Origin: STC-113 sp964553745
Lineage (GTDB): Bacteria; Patescibacteriota; Gracilibacteria; BD1-5; UBA2023
Length of the DNA: 64,000 nucleotides
Assembly: GCA_964553745.1 (NCBI GenBank)
Contig: CAZKLD010000001.1
Span: 1-64,000 of the forward strand
Direction: 5' to 3'
Below the pieces are notes generated by a model. It did not search any database, had not been told where the DNA came from, and was given only the letters and a program-made list of their open reading frames with translations. This document shows positions 20,373 to 30,920 of the stretch, piece by piece. The first letter of the stretch is position 1. Each line of letters opens with the position of its first letter. A program made the translations under genes and the position numbers.

Positions 20373-23177
20373 TTACTTTATTATCAGACACCCTTTGAGT
20401 TCTTGACCTCAGGCATTTGAAAGCTTAGCTCCATATAGGCATACCTTATTGCCTTCTCATATCAATTGGGCATTGGTGTTGGCCATTGTTGTCGTTCAGA
20501 CAATGCTTGTCGCTCAGGCCACAGTCAGACACCCTTTGAGTTCTTGACCTCAGGCATTTGAAAGCTTAGCTCCATATAGGCATACCTTATTGCCTTCTCA
20601 TATCAATTGGGCATTGGTGTTGGCCATTGTTGTCGTTCAAGCAATGCTTGTCGCTCAGGCCACAGTCAGACAGCCTTTGAGTTCTTGGGCTCAGGCATTT
20701 GAAAGCTTAGCTCCATATAGGCATACCTTATTGCCTTCTCATATCAATTGGGCATTGGTGTTGGCCATTGTTGTCGTTCAAGTGACATTAAAAACTTTAT
20801 CCTTAAGACATCTTACAGATAATTTACCGGTTTTACCAACTCAGCCGGAATTTGTAGAATCAGTGGAAAAAACAGTTCAATCAGAATAAAAGCTATAGTC
20901 ATTTGCAGCGCTGATTGATGTTGATGAGCGATATCTCGCTTGACTACCTATGCCATAAGCAGTTCATGCACTGTCATAAAGTCAGGCTAAAGGCAAATTA
21001 AGACTTGTAAGCAAATTATTTCATAATAATGCATACACCGATTGCCACTCTTCATGAGTTGGAAGATGATATCATGAAGGGCAAGACACTAATGCATTAT
21101 CAAAAGTGAAGTAATTTCAATATGATGTATTTCAGACTCAGACAATGCCTGCACCGACATTACATGCTTTCCATGTTTGTCAGTTTGATAAAACAATATC
21201 CGGTGCAGAAGTACAAGAAATGGCGGTCGTCTTACAGCTCTTGCTTCCGCTGTCCCAAGTCTCTCAAGATGCACATGCGACACAGCTGTTACCGTTCCAG
21301 TTGTAGCCATCATCGCATTTGAACGTACATCTATCATTTGATCATGGAGAAGCATCGTATATCCAATCCTTTCCTGCTGATTGTTGTGAATTTGAAGAGG
21401 CGTTTGATGGAAGATCTCATTTACATTTATCTTGGATGCAAGAGTTTCCATTTGGGCTTACCACATATCATGCATCGCATTTCCATGGACAATCGTTCGA
21501 TCATCCTCAATTTCAGTTATAGTATGAATTCGAAGGCTTATTGGTACATTTGAATCTTCAACCTCAAAGCGAATTGCTTGGGCTTCATGCGATCGGTGAA
21601 AATTGTCAGTTGATCAATGTTCATCATACTCAATATTCTCAAATAGAAACGCTCTCGCATTTAGGTTGAGATACTAGTCAAGTTATATAGAAACCGTCAT
21701 TACAAGTGTTTCAGTCAGAATTAGGCAGACTGTTGTATCAACATGTGTTTCAGTAAGATCATGTCGTCACATTGTCAGTAAAGATCCAATTATTTGTAGC
21801 GAAATCCCATCTTCAAAGGACATCCTTTACTAACTGGTTGTTACAGTTTGGATTTGGCGTACAAGCAGCATACCATGGATTTTTAACAGTATCTCACACA
21901 ACTCAATAGACGCTCGGGCTTTTTGTACAGTCCATCTGGATTGCTCATGCGGCTTCCTGTACTTGTCATAGAGGCATCTTCTTGCAACATGCAATCACCA
22001 TATTGTTGACGCACTTCTTTCAATCAGTGAAGTTCTCCACATGCATGCTGTCGTCACATTTATAACTGCAGCTGCTTAATGAAGGGTCATAAATTCAATT
22101 GCTGAATACGGAAGTAAAGCTTCAATTGTTCGGATCAACTCATTCTGGGCTATCATATCTGGAAACCTTTCATTGGTAGCCAAAGTTCTGCACTACAGCA
22201 TTAAGATCGAATTTATTGAGGATGTAAGCGGTAGCAGGAAGGGGCTTGCTAGAAGTACAAGAAAAGCTTTCCATTGATTTAAAGCATGATCCTTGATATT
22301 CTGTATATCATTCCTTGCATTTAAGATCACAAGATGATAGATTCGGCAAGAAATTCTGATCAAGCTGACAATCGCTATCTGTTGCTTTTAGACAGCTTCA
22401 TTCAAAAGTTCATGTCACAGGATCTGCAGGAGCAGACCATAGTGAATTCTCAGACAACTGTCAGCAGCTGAAGGTTTTTCTTATATATGATTTTCATTTG
22501 TATTTATCTTCTATCTTGAATGATACTTTAGGCTTTTCCTTCTTCCAATCAGGTGAAGCGGATGGCAATATGCTGAATACGGGTGCTGTTTTATCTATCC
22601 TTACAATGAAATCTTTTTTAGAGATATTGCCATTAGATGAAAACGTTCAATTGGAAAAAAGATTGGATCTGTCTTCCGCATAGAAGGATACCAGGTATTG
22701 TCATTCTTCGTTGAAGTTTATGACGAAATCAGATACGCCCGTGGTGTCTATCGGTGCCTTTGAATTAATTGTATAATATGAATTCTTGATTCATGGAGAC
22801 GGATAACTCTGAGCCAGATTCGGAATAACATAAGGATTATCCTTTATTGAGACATTTAATACAACTCAAGCATTAGTCCATTTTCACTGTTCGTATCAAT
22901 TGGTAGAAATGCTTATCACAGGCGCATTTCAGTCTGGAGTATAACATTTTACATATCATGTCCTAGAGAATGAATTCGGATTAAGGATATTATTGTATGA
23001 GAAATATGGATCGACCGGTATCTTGCTTGCTCCGCAGTTCCCTGAGATATCCCTTCCCCATGAAATATAAGATACTCAATATCATCTGATGTTTAGACTC
23101 GCTGAATATGCCGCATCTTTCAATGAGAACAGAAAAAACAAGGCAAGCAGACATGAAATCTTAATAAAGTTTTTCAT
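20373..23177 (-). CDS. secreted Cys-rich surface protein with three 47-aa C-terminal repeats
   Basis: 934 aa. Signal peptide MKNFIKISCLLALFFLFS. Residues of about 40-270 look like Ig-type beta domains (GNAPVISIST, KTAPVFSILPSAS). The middle of roughly 450 residues is Cys-rich, with pairs such as CDLKCKEG, CSYKCDD and CNDGFYITG reminiscent of EGF-like or knottin folds. The C-terminus holds three almost identical 47-residue repeats (141 bp each, 20385-20782) containing NKVCLYGAKLSNAGGQELKG. It follows the His-Xaa-Ser peptide gene by 31 bp on the same strand and could share its promoter. Probably an extracellular, disulfide-stabilised adhesin. No enzyme motif seen. Confidence 0.85.
20385..20782 (-). 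repeat. three tandem 141-bp coding repeats
   Basis: Units begin at 20385, 20526 and 20667. The first two are almost identical over 141 bp. The third matches for about 115 bp and then diverges. The period is exactly 47 codons and the frame is kept, so copy number can change without frameshift. Confidence 0.92.
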
Positions 23178-23208
23178 ATTACACATTTTAAATGATAGGC
23201 TAGATAAT

Positions 23209-23484
23209 TTAATACGAAGAGTGGCTGGCATGGTTGGTGTGAGTTGAAGAGTGCGAGCTAGGATCTACGAATCAGCTGGCATGTATATCCTCGTTGTTCC
23301 CTTGAAAGTAGATCTTTTTGCTTGCAGCATTGGAGTTATTGTGCGAATTAGAATGTCAGGCATCCATCGAATTAGTCATCAGGAATCATGTTACGAGTCA
23401 TAACGAGGCGATGAGCAGGCTTTTCTTTATTGTTCTTCAATCCTCTTCATTCAGGAAAGTTCTGAGGTCTTTTGATTTTTTCAT
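23209..23484 (-). CDS. short leader peptide with His-Xaa-Ser motifs (HxsA-like substrate candidate)
   Basis: 91 aa. A charged N-terminal leader (MKKSKDLRTFLNEEDGRTIKK), a hydrophobic segment (SLLIASLGLVTGFLMT), then a low-complexity tail with two His-rich stretches: DAGHSNSHNNSN and, at the very C-terminus, the register HSS-T-HTN-HAS-HSS-Y. Established knowledge: HxsA proteins carry a leader followed by His-Xaa-Ser triplets and are encoded with the radical SAM enzymes HxsB and HxsC and the small protein HxsD. Homologues of HxsB and HxsD lie about 7 kb away on the other strand. A perfect promoter (TTGACA, 17 bp, TATTAT) precedes it. Substrate status is inference; the coding frame is strong. 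Confidence 0.75.
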
Positions 23485-23522
23485 GTTAATGATTGATAAA
23501 GAAGTATTTTAAAAACGTATAG

Positions 23523-23551
23523 ATAATACAGTATAATTTATTTATTGTCAA
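23523..23551 (-). promoter_or_regulatory. strong promoter of the His-Xaa-Ser peptide gene
   Basis: Minus-strand TTGACA (23546-23551), 17-bp spacer, TATTAT (23523-23528), about 40 bp before the ATG at 23484. The -35 sits at the end of the preceding 374-aa gene, so the peptide gene and the 934-aa gene behind it can be expressed on their own. Confidence 0.7.
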
Positions 23552-23554
23552 TCA

Positions 23555-24679
23555 TTAATCGGCAAAAACTGACAGGATATTCAATCTTATTATGCTATTT
23601 CAGATATTTTCATCACCGAAGAATTGTTTTCAAGACCAAGTTTCATTATATCAATCAGCATAATCTCATGATACAATAGAATACATAAGAACTTTTGATC
23701 TTATGGAGATAACTAGATCCTTTGCTTTGGCATCTTCAAATATCTTCTTGTAAGATCCTGTTTCCACGGTAGTCTTAAAAGCTGTTTCATTGCCAACATA
23801 TTTATCGAGCTTTATAATTTTATCGAGCTCTTCGTAATCTGAAATTATGCTTTTCACAAGCTCATCATTCGATTTGAATCATCTTCATTTTAATGACATG
23901 ATTCTGAAATCTTGAATTGTATATCACATTGGTTTGATGATTTCATAGAATCTGTTCAAAGCCTCTTCTTTTTTTGAATTATCCTCTTCCAATGAATTTA
24001 AAGGTTTTCACAGGAATCTTTTAAAATCTCATTTTGTCATTTCAAAATAAGGATAATACAGGCTGAAAAGATTATCAAGATTCTTATTGTAAAAAATATC
24101 ATTGAAATATTCTGGCGAATCCTTTAGTTTCGCAAGATCAACATTATCATCTTCAAATTCAATTTTTGCAATGAAATTCTTTACATTCTCATCTTCCCTT
24201 TTCCTATCTGCTAAATAAAAATTATCTCCTGTCGTCTGCAGGTATCAGATCAATCTCTCCTTATAAAGCGTATCCCTTTTATCGCAAGACGAATATATAA
24301 GCTTTGGCATATCTATATATAAAAGAGCATTTTTAGATGTTTTATATTCGTTATTCAATAATTTATCAAAATCTTTTTTCAGATTCTTGAAGTATTTTGA
24401 CATGACAAGCATATCGCTATCAGCAAAAGAATAGCAATAGGCTGAAATATTCGCTGAAAAAAGCTTGAGCGAATTCTCTCTTAATGCAGAAACTTTCACT
24501 GATGCTTTTTTAATTTCAGAGTCTCATGCCTTAGCTAGCTCATCCTTATAAGAAGTCTCGTCAATCAATGTTCAGATGAATTCCTGTTTTTTATTTGATG
24601 AAATATAGTAATAAACAGAAGCTCAAGCTATGGCTAATGTCAAAATAATGGCTATCGGTAGTTTTATAGATTTTTTCAT
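23555..24679 (-). CDS. membrane-anchored protein, 374 aa, unknown function
   Basis: Not recognised. One N-terminal membrane helix (LPIAIILTLAIAGASVYYYI) after MKKSIK, then a large extracytoplasmic helical domain with scattered charged repeats (DYEELDKIIKLDKYVG, LKDSPEYFNDIFYNKNLDNLF). Two cysteines (AYCYSFAD, YSSCDKRD) could form a disulfide. Its stop lies just at the promoter of the His-Xaa-Ser peptide gene, and it follows a lipoprotein gene by seven bases, so it is part of the same surface-protein operon. Intact only with TGA=Gly. Confidence 0.8.
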
Positions 24680-24686
24680 AAAAAAA

Positions 24687-25880
24687 TTATTTAAGTAATT
24701 CCTGATTAAGATTGACCTTTACAGGTTCTGGGGAAATATATCTGGACACCCTAAAGAGATTCTGAACTCACTTTCAAAGTACCGGATCTATAAAATCCGA
24801 CCTATCCATGGATGACCAAAGTCACTGTTCATCAGAAGGATGATTTTTTCAGAAAAAAGAAAGCAGGTACATCTTCATCCTGAAATCCTTCAAATCTTTT
24901 TCAAATTCTTCTTTTTTTCATCATGATAAATCTGAAACATATTTATCGACTATTTCTCTTGATTTGAATAGATCGCTCTCTTCATCATTCCTATAATATC
25001 TGTCTAATGGAAGCTTTCCGTCTAATTCATATTTCTGTACCATCGATTTAAAATCTTTTAATATGTCCTTCCCCTGATCCTCGAGGCTGGCATATCAATA
25101 TGCTCAGTATGCTTTGGCAATGATGTCCTTTTCCTCTATTCAGCTTATTTTAAAAACATTCTCCAGCTTTGAATTTAGGTACGTTGAAAATTCTGTTTCC
25201 AGCTCTTTCGGCTTAAATCAGATTCAAGTCTTATTCCAGTCATACCTATTCCGTAGAACTTTATAGATTATTCATTCCTGAGGATCAAGAAAGATTTTCT
25301 TAAACTCTTCAGAATCTGTTTTTGCCTTAGTGATAGATGCGGAATCAAGAGTTTTGACAAATGGATTATAGTTTTTTTCTTCTAAGTATATTTTGAATTT
25401 TTCAGTCAGCAGCCTTTTGTCCTCTATGCTATTGAAATCTTTTCTTTTTATAGATTGAATTATAAGCTCTGCCTGCTCGTCATCTATCTTCCCTGTTTTG
25501 ACCCATTCTACAACCACTATCTTTGGAATCAATACATCAAACAAATAAGCGAGCTCTTTTTCTTTATTTCACTCAAGCTTCTTATATTTATCAAATACTT
25601 CGTATACATAATCGACGAATAGCTTATATTGATTTGATTTAATAAGATCGCTATGGTTTTGAAATTGAGAAGATATTATTTTGAATCTTTCTTCAATATC
25701 TGAAGTTTCAGTAAATCAGGCTGGAATCTGGGCATCATTAAGATTACTGGGTCATGTCATTTTCTCTGTAATTGGAAATTTCGCAGCATCCGCAGACTTA
25801 TCTGTTTCCTGATCTTTTCAGCAAGATATGAAAATTAAAGGCAGAATAAGCAATAAAATAAGTTTATTTTGTTTTACCAT
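24687..25880 (-). CDS. lipoprotein, 397 aa, unknown function
   Basis: The N-terminus MVKQNKLILLLILPLIFISCGKD is a typical lipoprotein signal with a lipobox (FISC) and the cysteine at residue 20. The Gly after Cys is TGA. The mature part is soluble and helical with no recognised domain. It is rich in Asp/Glu/Lys and has a Gly-Gly turn (SDLSGGKKEEFEKD) near residue 320. It sits between a Cys-repeat membrane protein and the 374-aa membrane protein with gaps of 26 and 7 bases, so the three are probably co-transcribed. Confidence 0.82.
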
Positions 25881-25906
25881 AAGTATAAATAATTATTGCG
25901 AATAAA

Positions 25907-26401
25907 TTAATCATTCCTTAAAATGTTTTTCGTTTCTTGACAAGCCAGAGCAACTTCTGTTGTACTGATTTTTGAGCAATCCGGAAGTAAAGTTCATCAT
26001 GACATCATATTCTCCAGTTTTACATAATCCTTACATGTGATACGATCATCTTTTTTCAATAATGCAACCTCGCAGGGGTTCTCTGACCTATCTCTCTTAG
26101 CATTGAAAAAAAGTATGTTCCTAACGCAGGCATATGTCAAATCTTTGTCTAGAATACCATTACATAAATTATAATCAAGTTTTTTAAATGCAGTTATTGA
26201 ATTATAGTTATCATAACACTTATCCTTGATTGCGGCATCAGTCAAATTATCGCATATTTTCAAATCAAGCTTATCCATTGAAATTGATTTGAAATCATCT
26301 ATTTCTTTTTTTAGCAGCAAATCATTATAAACGAATAAACTTATTACTGCAGTAAGCAATGCTGTTATCGTCAATAATGAATATTTAGCTTTTTTATGCA
26401 T
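25907..26401 (-). CDS. small membrane-anchored Cys-repeat protein, 164 aa
   Basis: One N-terminal helix (YSLLTITALLTAVISLFVY), then an extracytoplasmic domain with cysteines spaced in helical-hairpin pairs: LKICDNLTDAAIKDKCYDN, YNLCNGIL..YACVRN, NPCEV..ITCKD, DCSKIS..LACQE. The C-x(10-13)-C pattern recurs in the 294-aa protein at 35817-36701, so the two are probably paralogues. Function unknown. A promoter (TTGTCA, 16 bp, TATAAT) lies at 26473-26500. Confidence 0.82.
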
Positions 26402-26472
26402 TAATTAGAAATTTTTAACATTTTCATATAAGATCCTTTAGGAATCCTGGACTTCAAATAAAATATGGCATA

Positions 26473-26500
26473 TTATATTGTATTAATGAGTTTTGACAAT
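26473..26500 (-). promoter_or_regulatory. promoter of the surface-protein operon
   Basis: Minus-strand TTGTCA (26495-26500) and perfect TATAAT (26473-26478) with a 16-bp spacer. It would drive 26401 and the genes downstream of it (lipoprotein, 374-aa protein). The 187-bp gap to the radical SAM gene holds nothing else obvious. Confidence 0.6.
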
Positions 26501-26588
26501 CAAATTAGGTATTGACAATGAACAAATATATTCTAGCATAGGGAAACCTATTCTATGGCTTTGTACAAAATCACGCCTTAATCATTTT

Positions 26589-27929
26589 CTACAGGATAGT
26601 ATGTGTAAATATTTCCTGATATCTGAGTCCCTTTTCCGTGAAAATAAAATCCTCATCTCTCTCATCAATGAATCCCAACATAAATGCTAATTCCAATTTT
26701 GACCTCATGTAATCGATATTCCTGATTAACTTCTTGTCTATCTTCAGATTCCTGCTTCATATGACAAACAATCTCTCGTCATAGTATTTATCATGGTATT
26801 CAAACATTTTCCTGATGTGCCTATCTGATGACATATATTGCTTGAAATCATGCGTATTGCAAAAAGCGAATTTCCCACTGAAAGAATATGCAGAATGTCA
26901 GAATCAGATAAGTTTCTTATTCGTAACGTAATTATTCTGATAATGATGAATTAGCGATTCATTCTTCGCAAAATATTCCCTTCAATATTGGACATATCAA
27001 TTTCCTATGATTTTTTTTGCAAGCACATCATAGAAATCATAAATCTCATCAATATTATATTGTTTTTTTCAGATTCTGCTCAAAGTCGATTCATCGTAAT
27101 TATAAAGAGGATAATATGTGATATGCTCTGGGTTTAACTTGATTATCTTATCCAAATCAGACTTCATGATCTTATTATTTTGTGATGGAAGCCCATACAT
27201 CATATCGATGTTCATATTGTCGAATCATTCTTCCCTAATTAGGGCTACAGTCTTAATTATATCTTCTTCAGTATAAGTCCTATTGATGTTTTTAATGACC
27301 TCATCCGAGAAGCTCTGCACTCATAGGGAAATCCTATTGACTCAGAATTCTGAGAATATGCGGAGTTTACTCCTTGTCACAGATTCAGGATTGCACTCTA
27401 TCGTATATTCAAATTCGGTTTTAGCCCATTTTCAAGCGAATTTGGACTTTATCATACCAAGTAAGGCTCTCAATTCGTCATCATCCAAAAAAGAAGGAGT
27501 TCCTCATCATATGAAAATTGTTTTTACACTGAAGTTGCTTACCGTGCTCAAAAATGAATCGACCTCCGCCTCCATTTTCTTTAAATATTTAATAGCGTGC
27601 AGCTTCTTAAACCTATTTCAGATCGTTATATGGAAATTGCAATAGCTGCATTTCGTAACGCAAAATGGAATATGGAAATATAAATTTATATTATCTCAAC
27701 TATATTCCTTGTATAGCATTTCCTTTGTGTATCAGTGAGAATTCTCAAAATTCCTCCAGTATCAAATAAGCGGATGATGCATGACAAAATCCCTGTTTTT
27801 CTCTACATAATCCCTTGCGATATCAAGGAGCATCGTCTTGCCAAGTTCATCGGATCGTATGTATTCTTTCTTGAATTTCTCGAAGAATTTCGAGAAATTT
27901 TCATTATAATCCATTTGGCAATAAGTCAT
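26589..27929 (-). CDS. HemN/HemW-like radical SAM protein
   Basis: 446 aa. After about 80 residues of non-family N-terminus comes FHIPFCVTKCSYCNFH, with the 4Fe-4S CxxxCxxC cysteines at residues 90, 94 and 97. It continues as in HemN/HemW: TIFIGGGTPSFLDD, IECNPESV, VNRISLGVQSFSDEV and NMNIDMMYGLPSQ. True coproporphyrinogen oxidases belong to haem synthesis, of which there is no trace here. Class C radical SAM methylases and haem chaperones share this fold. Its start overlaps the end of the preceding U32-like gene by 26 bases, so it acts with the U32/radical SAM group. Substrate unknown. Confidence 0.88.
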
Positions 27930-28701
27930 GATTAAAGATTAATCTAGAAATTTTCAGATTTTCCGGAAGTGTCTCATTCTTGTAAATCTGCCTATTTCAA
28001 TAATAGTGATTATCCAGCCTTCTATCATGCTGGTTTTTCTTATCGATCATATATAGATCGAATTTTCCGGCACAACTAACGGTTTTTCTGCATCATTCGC
28101 AGCTTTCAGGAATATGCGGGATTCCTCAAGAATCTTTGATTATTTTTGCGGGACAATATCTGGTGGCGCTGAATATGATGTTCGGATAATTCAGATTGAT
28201 TTTTATTTCATTCAGATTGGTGATCCCTACTCATTGTTGTACATTGAATATTTCAATCTGCGTGATGCCGATCTCCATAAAGTACTTCTTGTAGCAATTG
28301 TTATCTATCGCCAATCTTGAATGCAGATTTGAGTTTTCAAAAATCGCCAAACTCGGATCCTTGTCCTGTCAGCTCATCATAGTTCACCAGATTATCTTCT
28401 GATGTCCCCTCTCGATCAGATATTCGAGGATTCAATAATCATTGACCACGATTTCAGAATCGAAATTTAAAATAAAATATTCAATCTTCCCGACTATCTC
28501 TTCAAAGAGCAATTCTGAAGCCATGGGCGTGACTAGGGTAATATCTTTTTGCGATGATTTCAGAAAATCGATGACAGCACCATCCTCCAGTTCGCTAAGG
28601 AAATTTTTGTCGCAATAAGCATCCCCGACATAAAGTCTGCCGATCGAACTGAAGTCTTTGGAAAGATCTGTCAGATATGTTATATAATAGGCTTTTTCCA
28701 T
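27904..28701 (-). CDS. U32-family-like protein B (Cys-rich C-terminus)
   Basis: 265 aa. Reads like a divergent member of the U32 family (TIM-barrel proteins of the UbiU/UbiV, YhbU/YhbV and RlhA group). It has IVVNDYGILEYL, then the Cys set RYCPAK and PESCEGCRKTVSCAGKF, four or five cysteines that could bind an Fe-S cluster as in UbiU/V, and finally the family-like ending HHYYGNRQIYKN-type segment. The start ATG is one base after the TAA of the U32-like gene A, and its end overlaps the HemN-like start, so all are translationally coupled. Function likely oxygen-independent hydroxylation or modification; substrate unknown. Confidence 0.65.
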
Positions 28702-28702
28702 T

Positions 28703-29635
28703 TTATCATTTGTAATATTCGCAATTTTTTCAGGCGCATCAGGATAGGATTATTTTGCTGTGCAATTTCATGTTGAAGTCCACAAGCTCTTTTTCGTCAT
28801 CAGTAAGCTGAGCGTATTTTATGGAATTAAGGATGAAGTTCAAATCTCTCAAAAGGGCAATCAAAGGCTTTTCCCTTCAGACTATTTTCAAAGATACCAG
28901 ATTGGGGATTTCCTTAAGGTGTCAATACAGGCACATTTTGCAGTCGGATTCGCGAGACAATATTATTTTAAAATCTTCCTCATATGCTTTCTCGTTGAAT
29001 TCATATAGATTTTCACGATTGCAGACATAAGGGATTCACCTTTTCAGTCACTCCAAATGAAGCGAAGAGCATACTCAATCAGTATTGTAACACCAGTCAT
29101 TTTTTATGAAGACTTCAAAATCTAATGCGGGAAAATCAGCTGTTATGCGCTTTATCTCGGCAATGGTTATATTTCTCGGAAAAATCATCCTTGTGATATT
29201 GAAATTCCTTAACCAGAATTCTACAGCTTTTGAATTTATCACTTGGTTTAGAGAGCTGCAATGCAAAGGGATTTGACTGTCAATTTCCCTTATCATGCTG
29301 GCAATTCAAATATCTTTCACTATTATCGCATCTGGTTTCAGCGATATTATATTCTCAATTTCCCTATATATTCATTTCGCATCATCTACAATCGGAGAAT
29401 TATTTAGGGTTATATAGCTTTCGGCTCATTTGCCCTTAGCATATTCCATTAATTCTATGGCATCCGAATTTGACTGTACATTGGCCAATGCTCAATCCCT
29501 CCTATTTAGGATAGAGGTGAATTCATGAGATTCCTGCCACGATTTAGAGACCACTCAAAAATAGATTTCATGAGCTCAAGCGTCTATGAGCTTAATTCAG
29601 AAATCCTTATTCTTAACCGGTACCAATACTTTCAT
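28703..29635 (-). CDS. U32-family protein A
   Basis: 310 aa. The opening MKVLVPVKNKDFGIKLIDAGAHEIYFG is the first beta-strand and helix of U32 proteins. Further on: KPDAIIVKDIGIASMIREI, IPLHCSSLNQVINSKAVEFWL and MIFPRNITIAEIKRI. A Cys cluster follows: NDWCYNTDGVC, GIPYVCNRE, SDCKMCLYG and SGCAGKNCEYY. Known relatives (UbiU/UbiV, RlhA) carry a 4Fe-4S cluster and work in anaerobic hydroxylation. TAATG overlap with the preceding radical SAM gene (29635) indicates coupling. Genes A and B look like a heterodimer of the UbiU-UbiV kind. The role in the cluster is inference. Confidence 0.8.
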
Positions 29636-30579
29636 TATATTTTTTTAAAAAAATCAGATAACGCCTCATTTGCAGTATAATCCACTTTTGTGATTTTCCC
29701 GAATTTATTATCGATAATCTTTTTGATGAATGATTCGCAAATCCTGAAATATTCACCATCCGCATTTTCAAGCTCTTGGATAAATCTGATTTTATCCTCC
29801 TTGAAATCAGCTATCCTTATCCTATCCTTATGTTCCTTGAAGAAATCCTCTAGTATTACCATATTCGGATAAGCAACTCCGTCTGAGTCGATTACCGCCT
29901 CACTGTTGAAGAGAGGAATCTGTCCGGAAAATGAATGGTTTGCAAATGCCAATCAGGAGAATTCCGTCTTCAGCAGCCCGGATAACTCATTGAACTTCTC
30001 TTTTAGTACACCGATCCCCTCTTCTGTCCATCATATGTATAATCAAACCAGAATATTCAAATTCCTTACTCATAATCAATAGAGAAACCTTATATTTTCT
30101 ATCATTTTCTCAACGGTTGCAGGAAGGACGGCAAAATTTATCTGATAATCAATATCACGAGAACAGATTTTTGATATGGTGTCGTATAGCTTAAGGGCAC
30201 TCGGTTCAATTCATCATCTGGTCAGGATATGCGATGGCAATGCTCAATTGCAGCTCAATATTATCTTTACCCGATTATTCTCTATAAAATCCAGAGCATC
30301 GTCATCCAGAAGCTTTCAATTTGAATTTATGGCATATTTAAAAGAAAGGCCTCTGGAAATTGCGGCACTTATCATCGATTCCAATAAAGTTCTTTCAAGA
30401 TACGGTTCTCATCAGAAAAAACGCATCTCTCTGTCTCAATTGAAGTTAGACAAAAGTTCGATTTTATCAAGAAAATCATCAATCTGAAATCAGGATGAAA
30501 AAAATCCGAATGAATCTTTTTTATGCACGCCGCAATATCAGCAATTACTGTTGCATCTTCTAGTCAAAACTATGACCAT
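29635..30579 (-). CDS. radical SAM enzyme, possible HxsC counterpart
   Basis: 314 aa. The 4Fe-4S motif is at the very start: VLTRRCNSNCGYCG (Cys 9, 13, 16). The SAM-binding GGEP motif is MRFFGGEPYLE. The barrel ends near VRNLNILVGLYIG, followed by a short C-terminal region without a clear SPASM Cys set. It is divergent from hxsD/hxsB with only 65 bp between the two ATGs. Known Hxs loci carry two radical SAM enzymes, HxsB and HxsC; this protein is the only other unassigned one here, but its sequence does not closely match HxsC as I know it. An upstream in-frame ATG at 30633 would add 18 residues. Confidence 0.82.
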
Positions 30580-30644
30580 GAGTAAAAAACTTTTGAATAA
30601 ATAATTAAATGCAGTATATTTATGAGTGCACATTTACCAAACTT

Positions 30645-30920
30645 ATGATGAAAGAAAATATAAGGCTATCTAAGTCTTTATACAATAAAAAAGCCATCCT
30701 GTTCACGCTTTGACTTAATTTAGATGCTGATGAATATGATATTAAAGAAGATTGAGAAAGTTATCTTATTTCCTTTTCTTCCCAGGATGAAAAAGTTGTA
30801 AATGCCATTGCGAAAGATGTGGCTTTCAACTCACTGAGATTTGAAATTGCAGAACAAAATAAAGAATTAAGGAAAAGTATAATCTCAAAAGCTTTATGAA
30901 CAGTTAATTATGACAAATAA
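30645..30920 (+). CDS. hxsD: His-Xaa-Ser system protein HxsD
   Basis: 91 aa. The layout fits HxsD: a start of the type SKSLYNKKAILFTLGLNLDADEYDI, a short beta region (ESYLISFSSQDEKV), and the family signature LRFEIAEQNKELRKSIISKALG near residues 65-86, which corresponds to the conserved L-R--IAEE---IR-LI---A segment. HxsD is a small partner protein of the His-Xaa-Ser maturation system of unknown biochemical role. It overlaps hxsB by 11 bases (ATG inside its last codons), as in known loci. Tandem ATGs stand at 30645 and 30648; the first is used. Assignment is from memory of the family, supported strongly by the next gene. Confidence 0.8.

Noticed and set aside
27904..27929. Overlap of U32-like B and HemN-like genes as a sequencing frameshift
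   Set aside because: Both frames have proper ends and starts, and short overlaps are frequent across this operon.
30622..30663. ATG at 30622 as the hxsD start
   Set aside because: That frame meets TAA after 13 codons even with TGA=Gly; the ATG at 30645 opens the conserved frame.
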